A stretch of DNA of 45,209 bases from an uncultured Alphaproteobacteria bacterium. GTDB taxonomy: Bacteria > Pseudomonadota > Alphaproteobacteria > Rhodobacterales > Rhodobacteraceae. The stretch is taken from assembly GCA_902531755.1 (NCBI GenBank), contig CACAFI010000011.1, forward strand, positions 1 through 45,209. The letters run 5' to 3'. Positions 35,051 through 44,672 of the stretch are shown here, piece after piece. The notes under the pieces were generated by a model. It did no database searches. It was not told the DNA's origin and saw only the letters and a list, made by a program, of their open reading frames with translations. Both the position numbers and the translations under genes were made by a program. The number at the start of each line of letters is the position of its first letter. Positions within the stretch are counted from its first letter, which is position 1.

Positions 35051-36792
35051 TACTGAGAAAACCCAAAAAAATTGTCTGTAAAATTATAAAGCGATTTCTG
35101 TCCACTTTGACTTATAACTCCATAGGCTTCCATTTCTGGAAGAATATTTACACAATAAAATTGAGCTAGTGATTTTCTATCCAATGCGTCAGTTTTCATC
35201 GCTGCCTTAACTAAATAATTTGCACCTAAAATCATTCCAAAAGCCTGTAAAAACGGAGTTGCACCTGCAAGTCTATTATTAAAATCTTCTTGTTTTAGCA
35301 TCCAATTTAAGGTGCTCTCCAAATATACCAAGGATTTAGATAATCTATTTCCCATGTCCCTTATTTGTTGATCTTCATGATTACTACAATTGCTAATTGT
35401 CATTTTCATTTCATCAATTAGTCCATCGGCAGCTTTTCCGCTATCAGCCAATTTTCTTCCAATAAGATCAATAGCTTGGATGCCATTGGTCCCTTCATAA
35501 ATAGCAGTTACTCTGACATCACGAAAAACCTGTGCTACGCCTGTTTCTTCCACGTAACCCATTCCTCCGTGCACCTGTATGCCAATATCAGCCACTCGAC
35601 ATCCAATATCTGTAGAGAATGCTTTAGCTATTGGAATTAAAAATGAGGCCCTTGCATTCTCTTTGCTCGCAAGTTGTTTATCATTTGACTTAGAAAGATC
35701 CAGAGAAAGTGCAGCGTCAAGACATAAAGCCCTGACGGCTGCTGTTAGCGATTTCATTGTTATAAGCATTCTTCTCACATCTGGATGATCCAGAATAACA
35801 CCCTTACTATTATCAATTTTTGCCTGACCCTGTTTTCGGTTTCTTGCAAATTCTAGAGCCTTTTGAGTTGCTAGTTCACACTGTGACAATCCTTCGATAC
35901 CAACTCCCAGTCTAGCATTATTCATCATCGTAAACATTGCGAGCAGACCTTGATTTTCTTCCCCAACCAACCAACCTTGTGATTGATTATATTCAATTAC
36001 GGCTGTTGGGGATCCGTGCATACCCATTTTCTTTTCAAGCGATATCGCTTTAACATTATTTTCTAAAAGCCAAGCACCATCTTCATTTTGAATATACTTT
36101 GGCACAATAAAGAGGGAAACGCCCTTCGATCCTTTTGGAGAGTTAGGTAATCTTGCAAGTACTAAATGACATATATTACTTGATAAATCATGTTCGCCCC
36201 AGCTTATGTATATCTTCTGGCCGTTAACCGCATAAGATCCATCACTATTTTTCTCTGCTTTTGTTGTTAATGCACCTACATCTGAACCTGCATGCGGTTC
36301 TGTTAAGTTCATAGTACCAGTCCACTCCCCCGAATTTAATTTCGGTAAAAAGATATTTTTTATATGCTCATCAGCGTGATTTTCCAGGGCATCGATCTGA
36401 CCCTGATTCATTAAAAAAAGCAAAGAAAACGAAAGACAAGCACTGCCAAAATATTCGTTGAAACAACTTGTGACTGTAGATGGCAACCCCATCCCTCCAT
36501 ATTTCTGATTACCTGAAATGCCAGTCCATCCACCTTGAACCAAAAGCTCATACGCTTCTGAAAAGCCTGGCGTTGTTCGACATATACCGTTTTCTAGCTT
36601 TGCAGGAATTTGGTCAGATTTCTGATTAAGAGGATAAATACTTTCTGATGTGATTTTAGCAGCCTCACTAAGAATAAGGTTTAAATCCTCTTTCTTTAAC
36701 CCTTGAAAACTTAAAATAGAGAACAGCCTTTTTGCGTCTAGGATCTCATATAGCCAAAATTTTGTTTCATCTATGGGGGCAGTATAACTCAT
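35050..36792 (-). CDS. Acyl-CoA dehydrogenase (DmdC-like long form)
   Basis: FAD-dependent acyl-CoA dehydrogenase of 580 residues. TEPHAGSDVGALTTKAE is the family signature 1, KIYISWGEHD the flavin strand, and IQVHGGMGYVEE...VRVTAIYEGTNGIQAIDL signature 2, with the catalytic glutamate expected in YEGTNGIQ. A C-terminal domain of about 130 residues puts it in the long group that includes DmdC (methylmercaptopropionyl-CoA dehydrogenase). No dmdA, dmdB or dmdD lies nearby, so a DMSP role is not supported by context; a fatty acyl-CoA substrate is equally possible. Confidence 0.92.
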   Translation of the reverse strand: MSYTAPIDETKFWLYEILDAKRLFSILSFQGLKKEDLNLILSEAAKITSESIYPLNQKSDQIPAKLENGICRTTPGFSEAYELLVQGGWTGISGNQKYGGMGLPSTVTSCFNEYFGSACLSFSLLFLMNQGQIDALENHADEHIKNIFLPKLNSGEWTGTMNLTEPHAGSDVGALTTKAEKNSDGSYAVNGQKIYISWGEHDLSSNICHLVLARLPNSPKGSKGVSLFIVPKYIQNEDGAWLLENNVKAISLEKKMGMHGSPTAVIEYNQSQGWLVGEENQGLLAMFTMMNNARLGVGIEGLSQCELATQKALEFARNRKQGQAKIDNSKGVILDHPDVRRMLITMKSLTAAVRALCLDAALSLDLSKSNDKQLASKENARASFLIPIAKAFSTDIGCRVADIGIQVHGGMGYVEETGVAQVFRDVRVTAIYEGTNGIQAIDLIGRKLADSGKAADGLIDEMKMTISNCSNHEDQQIRDMGNRLSKSLVYLESTLNWMLKQEDFNNRLAGATPFLQAFGMILGANYLVKAAMKTDALDRKSLAQFYCVNILPEMEAYGVISQSGQKSLYNFTDNFFGFSQ

Positions 36793-36875
36793 CCTTTATT
36801 ACTCTTTAATGAATTGATTTAATAAATGAACTCTAGTATTTAAACTACTACAAATCAACATGTGATATTGTCCAA

Positions 36876-37829
36876 ATGAAGATAATTAAAAATAACTTTA
36901 AAGGTATCAAAGAGGCAGCAGAAATTTTAACTGTTAATGGTGTTGTTGCGTTTCCTACAGAAACTGTTTACGGGCTTGGTGCAAATGCTTTTTCGCAAGA
37001 AGCTGTTACTAAAGTATATAAAATAAAAAGACGGCCTACTTATAACCCATTAATCATTCACGTCTCTAGCTACCAAATGGCAAGGGAATATGGAGTTTTC
37101 AACGAATCGGCGGATGAACTCGCACGAACGTATTGGCCCGGACCTTTGACAATAATAGTAAAAAAGAAAAAATCTAATGTTGTTGACTTGGCTACTGCCA
37201 AGCTAGAAACTATAGCTCTAAGATGTCCAAGTAACATTATCGCTCGCAATTTGATAGGGGAGTTAGACAAACCTATAGCTGCGCCTTCAGCGAATAAATC
37301 TGGGAAGCTTACCTGCACAAGTCCAGGAGATGTATTTGCTAAATTAGAAAATAGCATTGATGCTCTTATAGATGGAGGTGATGCTGAATTAGGGCTTGAG
37401 AGCACAGTAGTGGACTGTTCAGTACAGAGTCCTTGTATTCTTCGCCCAGGAAATATTACGGTTGATCAAATAAATAGTTGCTTAGGATATGTAATAGCCC
37501 CTAGCTTCCAAACGGTAAAACAAGTAAAAAGTCCCGGGCAGCAATTAAAGCACTATTCTCCAGATGCTAAATTGATTTTAAACCAAAATAAACCTAACAA
37601 AGGTGATATATTTTTGAGTTTTGGACCTCATCCAAAAGAAATTGATGGATTAACACTGACCGAGTCAGAGAACCTAGAAGAGGCCGCGAAAAACCTGTTC
37701 ACTTTTCTTCACATTTTAGATCGTTTGAGCCAAGCGAGAGGGGGAACTCCCATAAAAGTAGCCAGTATACCTTCTAATGGTGTTGGTGCGGCAATAAACG
37801 ATAGATTGCTCCGAGCTTCAGAAAAATAG
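36876..37829 (+). CDS. Threonylcarbamoyl-AMP synthase (Sua5 type)
   Basis: Makes L-threonylcarbamoyladenylate for the t6A37 modification of tRNAs reading ANN codons. The YrdC domain (1-200) has VVAFPTETVYGLGANA, KRRPTYNPLIIHV and PSANKSGKLTCTS. The linker SPGQQLKHYSPDAKL and the C-terminal Sua5 domain show the long form (317 residues), not the short TsaC form. It is divergent from the acyl-CoA dehydrogenase operon across 83 bases. Confidence 0.94.
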   Translation: MKIIKNNFKGIKEAAEILTVNGVVAFPTETVYGLGANAFSQEAVTKVYKIKRRPTYNPLIIHVSSYQMAREYGVFNESADELARTYWPGPLTIIVKKKKSNVVDLATAKLETIALRCPSNIIARNLIGELDKPIAAPSANKSGKLTCTSPGDVFAKLENSIDALIDGGDAELGLESTVVDCSVQSPCILRPGNITVDQINSCLGYVIAPSFQTVKQVKSPGQQLKHYSPDAKLILNQNKPNKGDIFLSFGPHPKEIDGLTLTESENLEEAAKNLFTFLHILDRLSQARGGTPIKVASIPSNGVGAAINDRLLRASEK

Positions 37830-37835
37830 GCTAAA

Positions 37836-38402
37836 TCAAGAAGACCCTGCATATAACGATAATTTAGAAGGATCAATTCCTATAAGAAATAAAGCATCTG
37901 CCCACTTTGTTTTATGATTGATGCTAAAAATCAGATTTTCATATTTCTCTGATACAAACCAACTATCCCTCATTATTTCATCCTCTAATTGTCCTGGTGC
38001 CCAACCAGAATGGCCAAGTAAAAAAAGTGCCCTCTGAGGCCCTTGGCCTTTTTGGATGTCATTAGTGATTTCTTTAGTGCCTGTGACGGAGATCTTTTCA
38101 CTAACCCTGACTGTTTTTTTTTCTATAAAGTACTCAGAGGAGTGGATCACAAACATCGCATTTGACGCAAGTGGTCCACCAATCAACACATCGTCATCAG
38201 CTAGGTGAATATTTTTTTCCTCATAACCTAAATTAGTCCATATTGTCTCTAAGCTGACATCTGTTAAAGGCTTGTTTACAATAAACCCCATTGTACCATT
38301 AGCATCATGTTCACAAATAAGGATTATACTTTTATCAAAAATACCATCAGAAATTTCTGGCGACGAAATCAGCAGTTTTCCTTTATAGTTTTCATTAATC
38401 AT
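37836..38402 (-). CDS. YqgE/AlgH family protein
   Basis: A 188-residue cytosolic protein of the YqgE/AlgH family (DUF179), function unresolved. GKLLISSPEISDGIFDKSIILICEHDANGTMGFIVNKPL is the family N-terminus (seen in blocks), followed by GGPLASNAMFVIHS and LLGHSGWAPGQLEDEI. It is convergent with the Sua5 gene across 6 bases and divergent from the DsbD-N protein with only 27 bases between the start codons. Confidence 0.93.
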   Translation of the reverse strand: MINENYKGKLLISSPEISDGIFDKSIILICEHDANGTMGFIVNKPLTDVSLETIWTNLGYEEKNIHLADDDVLIGGPLASNAMFVIHSSEYFIEKKTVRVSEKISVTGTKEITNDIQKGQGPQRALFLLGHSGWAPGQLEDEIMRDSWFVSEKYENLIFSINHKTKWADALFLIGIDPSKLSLYAGSS

Positions 38403-38429
38403 TCTTAATTATAGATTGAAAAAAAAAAT

Positions 38430-39257
38430 ATGCATAAACTTAATAAAGTTACCAATTCGAGGAAAAAAATTTTGTTAAGAATACTCTTTGCAGTTACTGT
38501 TCTTTTCGTCAACTTGACCTTACTAAAACCAAGTTTTTCTCAGGCGAATGTAGAGTATTATAATTTATCTAGAGATGGCTCAACCAGGGTTGCTATAAGC
38601 ATAACGTTTCCTGAGGGTTGGAGTACATATTGGAAGTTTCCAGGGCCAAATGGGTTCATACCTAAGATAAGAGTATTAACCGAAAAAAATGTAGATTCAT
38701 TTTCTATTTCTTGGCCATATCCAAAAAAATTAGGACCTAAAAATTTTACGTATCTTGGATACGATGATGACCTTTTGCTACCAATAGAATTAAAGAAATT
38801 AGATGAGCAAAAAAAGATATATTTACATTTAGATATCTCTTTTGGCATTTGCAAGAGTGTCTGTGTTGTTCAGAATAAAACTCTAGAAATAAGTGATGAA
38901 GGTGATCTTAATTATTTGGTTCTAGATAAGCTTCTAAAATCAAAAAACAGAATTACGATGACAACAAATTTTGGTAGTTCTAATAGATGTATAATAAAGA
39001 AAAAGACGGATAAGGAATACCAAATCACCTTTGAAAATCATTTTATGAGAAATAATGAATTAGTGAGTAGCGTATTAGTAGATTATGAGGGAAGCTCATG
39101 GATCATAGAAACACAGTCATTTTATCCAGAAATTGGTAGGGTAGAGGCATTACTTAAATTAGAAAATATTTCAAGAAATGATATAAATATAGATAATTTT
39201 TCTCTTTTATATTTGGATGGGAAGATAGCCAAAAGAACTATTGGGTGTCCTTCTTAA
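38430..39257 (+). CDS. Secreted protein with DsbD N-terminal-like domain
   Basis: A 275-residue exported protein with an N-terminal signal or membrane helix (about 14-35, IRILFAVTVLFVNLTLL-like). The body matches the DsbD alpha / thiol-disulfide interchange N-domain: TFPEGWSTYWKFPGPNGFIP, FTYLGYDDDLLLPI and DISFGICKSVCVVQNKTLEI, the last carrying a C-x-x-x-C pair that could take part in periplasmic thiol chemistry. No DsbD transmembrane or thioredoxin part is present. Placement beside yqgE recurs in related alphaproteobacteria. Confidence 0.8.
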   Translation: MHKLNKVTNSRKKILLRILFAVTVLFVNLTLLKPSFSQANVEYYNLSRDGSTRVAISITFPEGWSTYWKFPGPNGFIPKIRVLTEKNVDSFSISWPYPKKLGPKNFTYLGYDDDLLLPIELKKLDEQKKIYLHLDISFGICKSVCVVQNKTLEISDEGDLNYLVLDKLLKSKNRITMTTNFGSSNRCIIKKKTDKEYQITFENHFMRNNELVSSVLVDYEGSSWIIETQSFYPEIGRVEALLKLENISRNDINIDNFSLLYLDGKIAKRTIGCPS

Positions 39258-39264
39258 TCTTTTT

Positions 39265-42200
39265 TTAAAATGTTGGCTTTCTGAATGAAAAAACTCTGTC
39301 TTGTATTCGCTTCATAAACGCAAACCAAATATAAAATAACCCTATGCATACAAAAGCAGTGAAAAAGATAAAGAAATATTCGAAAGAAAATAGTACTTGC
39401 GCGGTAATAAAAGACAATACTCCCAAAAGAAAGATTAGAAAATAAATTAAGTTTTTCCACCCATTCTGTCTATTAAGTCTCAAAGAAAAGACAAATCTGG
39501 AGAAGGACTTATAGTACTTATATAAATCATGCTGTACTGCTATGAATACTGGTACTATTATCAGCAAAATTAACATCCCAAAACCTAACCCAAAAACTAA
39601 AGTGATTACGGTTGGCTTTAAAAACTGAGCATCCCTCGATTGTTCGAAAAGTAAAGGTGCTAATCCAAAGACTGTCGTTAGTGTTGTCAAAAGTATTGGT
39701 CTTAATCTATCACATGTGGCTTTTATAATAGCCCCTATATTATCCATTCTTTTCTTGTACTCATTGAAAGTAGAAATCAACACAATTGAATCGTTGATAA
39801 TAATTCCTGTCATTCCAATAAGCCCTATAATGCTAAACATCGATAAAGCTATACCATAAACAAAATGACCCCAGAGAGCTCCAATTAACCCAAAAGGGAT
39901 TATCAGCATAATAACCATTGGCCTAGACCAACTTGCAAACACCCACGCTAAAGTTAAATAAATGCCTAAAACACATAAGAGGAAGGCAATAAGCGCCTCC
40001 CCTAAAAACCTGCGTTCCTGTTCTGCTAAACCCGTAAGGTTACTAATCACACCAAAGTTTTCTTCTATCGCAGGCAAAATTTCATTTGCTATCCTATCTT
40101 TAACCAACTCTGCTTGCTCTGCATCTTCTTCCGAGAGTTGTCCTGTGACCGTTATAAGTTTTTGCCCATCTTCTCTGGTCACAGATGAAAATCCATATTG
40201 GGCCTTTATTGTTACAATATCGGAAAGGCTTCCGTAATTACCACTGTTACTTCTAATTTTTGCGTTATATATAAAGTCACCCTTTGAGTCTTCTTTATCT
40301 AGTTCAAGAATAATTTTCCCTGTTTTATTTCCTCTTAAAAATGTTAAAGACTCAATACCGTTTAATCTGTCTGATAGTTGCCTGCCTACACCATCTATAG
40401 TGAAACCAAGTTTTTTCCCATGATCTGTAAGTGTCATAATATACTCTGTCTTATCATACCCTTGATTATCCTCTAAAGCAGATACTTCTTCATAGGGTGA
40501 CAAAGATGCTTTCAATTGTTCTGCTGCAGCTTTCAAGTTTTTTGGGTCTGATCCAGTTAAATTTATGGAGATACCGTCTGAGCCTGGACCAGAACCCCAT
40601 CTTCTAAAACTCATAGTTTCAAGGAGTGGGCTTTTATTGACTTCATCCTGTAGAGCGGCAAGATAGGTAAAAGATGAATAGGGCCTTGAGTCGGCGTCTA
40701 TTAACTCAACGGTGAAGGAGCCAAGCAAATCTTTATCTCTATTTTCAGTGCCAGCAATTAGACGTTCATTGCCACCAACTTGCATTATTCGAAAAGTAAT
40801 AGGATTTCTACCATTTTCTTTCTGGAAACCTTCGGCTACTTTTTTATTTGCTCTCTCTAGTTCTCTCAGCATGATTAGCGTATCGTTTCTTGTTGCTCCT
40901 GGAACCATCGCAATATTGGCCGTTAAACGCCCTATCTCTGGTGGGTTCCAAAACCTCCATTTCACGTCACCGGAGACTAATAAACTAACTGAGCAAAATA
41001 AAAGAGACAGCATAAACACCAGGCTTAGATATCGATACTGTAAATTGAGTTGAATAAAATTTCTAAAATACTTATTTTTAAAAATTTCAAATTTTTCATT
41101 AAATTTTCGGCTAGGTGCATTATACCATTTAACGCGCTTGGCACTATTTTTCAGACTATGAAACATATGATTTGGAAGAATGAGAAAACACTCTAAAAGA
41201 GATGCAAGCAATACCAATATTACTGTATATGGGATATCAGCAATTAATGAACCAAACCTGCCACCGATGAGTACTAATCCACTAAAAGCTAGCACAGTTG
41301 TTATCGTAGCTGTGAATACTGGTAGGCCCATAAAAGTTGCTGCATTTTTAGCAGCATTATACGGATCCTCCTTCAATATTGATGCTCTGTAATCAGCATG
41401 TTCAGCCACTACAATCGCATCATCAACCACAATTCCCAAACATATTATTAAAGCAAAAAGTGATATCATATTGATAGAAATCCCTAGAAGGTACATAAAC
41501 CCAAACGAAGCAAATAAAGCGACGGGAATTCCAACTGCAACCCAAAAGGCTGTTTCTGCATTAAGAAACAGAAACAGAAAAAACAAAACTAGGATTAATC
41601 CAACTATTCCATTAGAAATTAAAATATTCAATCTGTTTTTGATTGCCTCGGTACGTGTTCCTGACAATTCTATGGAAAGAGTATCTGGGGTATTCAACTG
41701 AAACTCTTCAATTATGGCTTCAACTTTTTCTTGAATTTCAATTGCATCACCATCTGACCCTCTGTCTACTCTTGTGATAATGGCAGGGTTTTCACCTTTA
41801 AAAAATTCAACGGCTGGCGATCTGTCAATACTTATTGAGCCTATGTCTCCTAGTTTAATGTTTTCTCCTGTTCCTAACGTTTTTACAGTTATCCCTGATA
41901 GGTCTATTTGTTGTGTTTTTTGTGCTCCAGCCTTTATTCTTGCCAAACCATCGCTAGTTTCTCCTGCTGGTCTACTTGACGCCCCTGTGCTAACAGCACC
42001 AGATAACTCACGAAGCGTTAAGTTGTTTTTGATAAGACTACCTTCCGGAACTACTACTCTAACTATTGGGTTCATTCCTCCTTGAGTAGATGTTTTACTT
42101 ATTCCTTCAGAATATAAAATTTGTAAGAACTCGTCTGAGTATTTTTCTAATTGTTGAACACTAAATGGACCCGAGAAAACAACATTAGTTACTCGATCTC

Positions 42201-42627
42201 TCCATACTCTTCTTTTGATATCAATATCATCTATTTCGTCAGGTAAATTTTGTGCCTCTTCTACGGCAAGCTTAACATCATCTAAAGCTTTCTCCATATC
42301 CCAATTTGAAATAAAATCTATCTTAATCCTTGATACACCTTCATAGGAGCGTGATACAATCTGCTCAACACCCTCCAACTCTAACAAGCTTGGTTCGAGG
42401 AAACCAACAACACCAGAGTCCAAATCTTCTGCTCCAGCTCCCGGCCAATTAACACTGACATAAATAGTTTCGATAATCACATCAGGAAAGAATTGTGACC
42501 TCAGTTTATTTATTGAGAAAAGACCTAAGACAACAATTAAAACGAGAACAAGATTGGCTATCGTGCTATGTGCTATGAAGTAACCAAAAAAAGATCCGAA
42601 TAGGGTGGGTTTACTTTGTTTCACCAA
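39265..42627 (-). CDS. RND efflux transporter permease
   Basis: Inner-membrane RND pump of 1120 residues driven by the proton gradient. The two repeated halves each have a membrane helix, a large periplasmic loop and five more helices. The proton-relay pair DD is in LGIVVDDAIVVAEHAD (about residue 400). In the second half the AcrB lysine position reads GIIINDSIVLI, as in several HAE-1 and heavy-metal-type members. Beyond the usual last helix (TLVFGLGFGMLILLIIVPVF) there is an extra 90-residue tail with two more hydrophobic segments. The gene starts 3 bases after the adaptor stop. Substrate unknown. Confidence 0.95.
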   Translation of the reverse strand: MVKQSKPTLFGSFFGYFIAHSTIANLVLVLIVVLGLFSINKLRSQFFPDVIIETIYVSVNWPGAGAEDLDSGVVGFLEPSLLELEGVEQIVSRSYEGVSRIKIDFISNWDMEKALDDVKLAVEEAQNLPDEIDDIDIKRRVWRDRVTNVVFSGPFSVQQLEKYSDEFLQILYSEGISKTSTQGGMNPIVRVVVPEGSLIKNNLTLRELSGAVSTGASSRPAGETSDGLARIKAGAQKTQQIDLSGITVKTLGTGENIKLGDIGSISIDRSPAVEFFKGENPAIITRVDRGSDGDAIEIQEKVEAIIEEFQLNTPDTLSIELSGTRTEAIKNRLNILISNGIVGLILVLFFLFLFLNAETAFWVAVGIPVALFASFGFMYLLGISINMISLFALIICLGIVVDDAIVVAEHADYRASILKEDPYNAAKNAATFMGLPVFTATITTVLAFSGLVLIGGRFGSLIADIPYTVILVLLASLLECFLILPNHMFHSLKNSAKRVKWYNAPSRKFNEKFEIFKNKYFRNFIQLNLQYRYLSLVFMLSLLFCSVSLLVSGDVKWRFWNPPEIGRLTANIAMVPGATRNDTLIMLRELERANKKVAEGFQKENGRNPITFRIMQVGGNERLIAGTENRDKDLLGSFTVELIDADSRPYSSFTYLAALQDEVNKSPLLETMSFRRWGSGPGSDGISINLTGSDPKNLKAAAEQLKASLSPYEEVSALEDNQGYDKTEYIMTLTDHGKKLGFTIDGVGRQLSDRLNGIESLTFLRGNKTGKIILELDKEDSKGDFIYNAKIRSNSGNYGSLSDIVTIKAQYGFSSVTREDGQKLITVTGQLSEEDAEQAELVKDRIANEILPAIEENFGVISNLTGLAEQERRFLGEALIAFLLCVLGIYLTLAWVFASWSRPMVIMLIIPFGLIGALWGHFVYGIALSMFSIIGLIGMTGIIINDSIVLISTFNEYKKRMDNIGAIIKATCDRLRPILLTTLTTVFGLAPLLFEQSRDAQFLKPTVITLVFGLGFGMLILLIIVPVFIAVQHDLYKYYKSFSRFVFSLRLNRQNGWKNLIYFLIFLLGVLSFITAQVLFSFEYFFIFFTAFVCIGLFYIWFAFMKRIQDRVFSFRKPTF

Positions 42628-42630
42628 TTC

Positions 42631-44100
42631 TCAGCCACCCATCCGCTTTCTAAGCCTATCAACAACTTTTTTAGGAACAAGCTCTTGGCTCAGTTGTTTT
42701 ACTATTCTCTTTTTTACGTCTTTTGGTATCCATTTATTATTTTCTACGGCACTTATAAGCTTATCTCTTTCTTCCTTGGATAACTTTATACTTTCATTTT
42801 TAGCAGGCTCTACACCCTTATTACCCTTGGACTTATTAACTACTTTTACTTTTATGCCTGTATCTAGTTGTGGAGACCATTTAGTAACAAAGTTTCTATC
42901 AAATGGAAGATTAGTTGCCAAAACGTGATTTTCTTGAAATCTCAGAACATCTAGCTTTATCTTTTCAAGTCGCAGGTCATCATTTACCAATAATATAGTA
43001 TTATTGGACCCTAAAGCAGAAATTGGAAGCTTCGCTACGTCTTTTAACTTTGGTTCAAATATCTTAACATTTAGAAAATCGCCTGGCTTGAAAAATGACG
43101 CATCTTCGACAGAAATGCTCGCAAAAACCTGCCTTCCTGTATTACCACTATTCACGCGACCTCCAACCCTTTCTATAACTCCAGAATATCCATTCTTTTT
43201 CTCTAAACTGACTGCAGAAAACTCCACGTCTAGTTTTAAAAAGTTGCCCTCTCCATCTACTATTCTAGAATATTGATTATCGGATAATGAGAATAAAACC
43301 TCTAGCGCCCCTGGGTCAAGTATCGTACCCAGCCGGTCATTAAGTGATATTAAACGTCCACTTACAGCATTCACTTCATCTAGTATCCCTGAGAATGGAG
43401 CGAAAAATTTTGTGTCCGCTAATTGTCTTTTTGCTAAGCCGTATGCTACTTTTCTTCTTTCAACAAGAACCTGAGCTTTGAAAATCTTGTTTTCTGCTTG
43501 AACTAACAAATTCTGTTTAGTGATCAGCGCACGGTCTGCATTTGTAAGAGCTAGAGACGCTTGTTCAAAAATAGTTTCTGATATTACCCCATTTTCTTTT
43601 AGTTTCTTCTGCCTTTCAAATGAAGATATCCGGATAGCTTTCTCTTTTTCAGCTGCTTGAAGATCCATTTTAGAAAGCTTAAAAAGTGTTTTTGCATTGA
43701 TTAAATCACTTTCAGCATCACGTAAATCTGTCTCTGCTATATTCAGGTTATCCTGATATTCTTTATCATCAATAGAGAACAAAAATTCACCCTCAACTAC
43801 TGAAGAACCATCTCTAAAAATTTCAGCTACCTCGGATATTTTCCCAACAACAGGTGTCCTTATCTCTAATGTTCTCCAGCTCTTTACCTCTCCATAGGTG
43901 TAAATCACTGGTGTTTCCTCAGTTTTCTTTATTTGGTCTGTAAAGACAGTATACTCCCTCTCGGCACTCTTTCTCTTCGCTGAGTAACTTTTATTTTTCT
44001 CAGATAAAGAAGATGTAAAAGAGGTTACTGTGTATCCTAGAAAAATAAGAATAAGTCCGAACAAGACGAAAAATATTGATGCTCTTCCATAAAATTTCAT
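42631..44100 (-). CDS. RND efflux periplasmic adaptor (HlyD/MFP family)
   Basis: Membrane-fusion protein of 489 residues that links the RND pump to an outer-membrane channel. One N-terminal helix (about 9-30) anchors it, followed by a lipoyl-like half (TPVVGKISEVAEIFRDGSSVVEGEFLFSID), a long coiled-coil hairpin (about 110-215), the second lipoyl half (FFAPFSGILDEVNAVSGRLISLNDRLG) and a beta-barrel. The last 75 residues are a charged extension rich in lysine with predicted helices, beyond the usual end. No TolC-like gene is in this window. Confidence 0.93.
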   Translation of the reverse strand: MKFYGRASIFFVLFGLILIFLGYTVTSFTSSLSEKNKSYSAKRKSAEREYTVFTDQIKKTEETPVIYTYGEVKSWRTLEIRTPVVGKISEVAEIFRDGSSVVEGEFLFSIDDKEYQDNLNIAETDLRDAESDLINAKTLFKLSKMDLQAAEKEKAIRISSFERQKKLKENGVISETIFEQASLALTNADRALITKQNLLVQAENKIFKAQVLVERRKVAYGLAKRQLADTKFFAPFSGILDEVNAVSGRLISLNDRLGTILDPGALEVLFSLSDNQYSRIVDGEGNFLKLDVEFSAVSLEKKNGYSGVIERVGGRVNSGNTGRQVFASISVEDASFFKPGDFLNVKIFEPKLKDVAKLPISALGSNNTILLVNDDLRLEKIKLDVLRFQENHVLATNLPFDRNFVTKWSPQLDTGIKVKVVNKSKGNKGVEPAKNESIKLSKEERDKLISAVENNKWIPKDVKKRIVKQLSQELVPKKVVDRLRKRMGG

Positions 44101-44135
44101 ATTTTTTGTTATCCCAGTAAGTTCCTAAAAAATTC

Positions 44136-44672
44136 TTATTTTTCACTCATGAGTCGAGGCATTATCTCTACAAAGTTACAAGGTAAATGTCTATAATCAA
44201 ATTGTGGTTTAAGCAAATTTTCCCAAGCATCTCGACACGCTGACGGCGATCCTGGTAGAGCAAATAGATATGTTCCATTCTTAACACCAGCACATGCTCG
44301 GCTTTGTAAAGCAGACGTGCCAATCTTTTTCATCGAGATTGACGCAAACATTGCAGAAAAAGCTGTTACCTCTTTTTCGTATACTTGAGAGTGCGCCTCT
44401 ACAGAAACATCTCTTTTGGTAAGCCCTGTACCTCCGGTACTTATAACTACATCAACATCAGAGCTCATACTCCACGACTCTAAAGCATTTTTAATATCAA
44501 CAATTTCATCTTTTACAATGAGCTTATGAATAACCTTGTGACCTGCATCTACTATTGCACTGGATAGATATGCACCAGATTTGTCTGTCGTGTTTGTTCT
44601 TGTATCTGAAACGGTCAGTATAGCTATATTTATCGATTTAAAGTCTCGAGACATATTATAGGAAGAGGTCAT
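44136..44672 (-). CDS. moaB: Molybdenum cofactor biosynthesis protein B
   Basis: MoaB/Mog-type protein that adenylates molybdopterin in cofactor synthesis. NIAILTVSDTRT opens the fold, and VISTGGTGLTKRDVSVEA is the substrate loop, followed by SMFA-type and ALPGSPSACRDAWENLL segments. Length 178 is normal. I keep the ATG at 44672 rather than the ATG six codons later (MSRDFKS), because only the first has GGA upstream. It overlaps the UDG-like gene by 17 bases. Confidence 0.94.
   Translation of the reverse strand: MTSSYNMSRDFKSINIAILTVSDTRTNTTDKSGAYLSSAIVDAGHKVIHKLIVKDEIVDIKNALESWSMSSDVDVVISTGGTGLTKRDVSVEAHSQVYEKEVTAFSAMFASISMKKIGTSALQSRACAGVKNGTYLFALPGSPSACRDAWENLLKPQFDYRHLPCNFVEIMPRLMSEK

Noticed and set aside
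35050-36792. Naming the acyl-CoA dehydrogenase dmdC
   Set aside because: Length and domain layout fit, but no DMSP pathway neighbours are present and many paralogues share this form.
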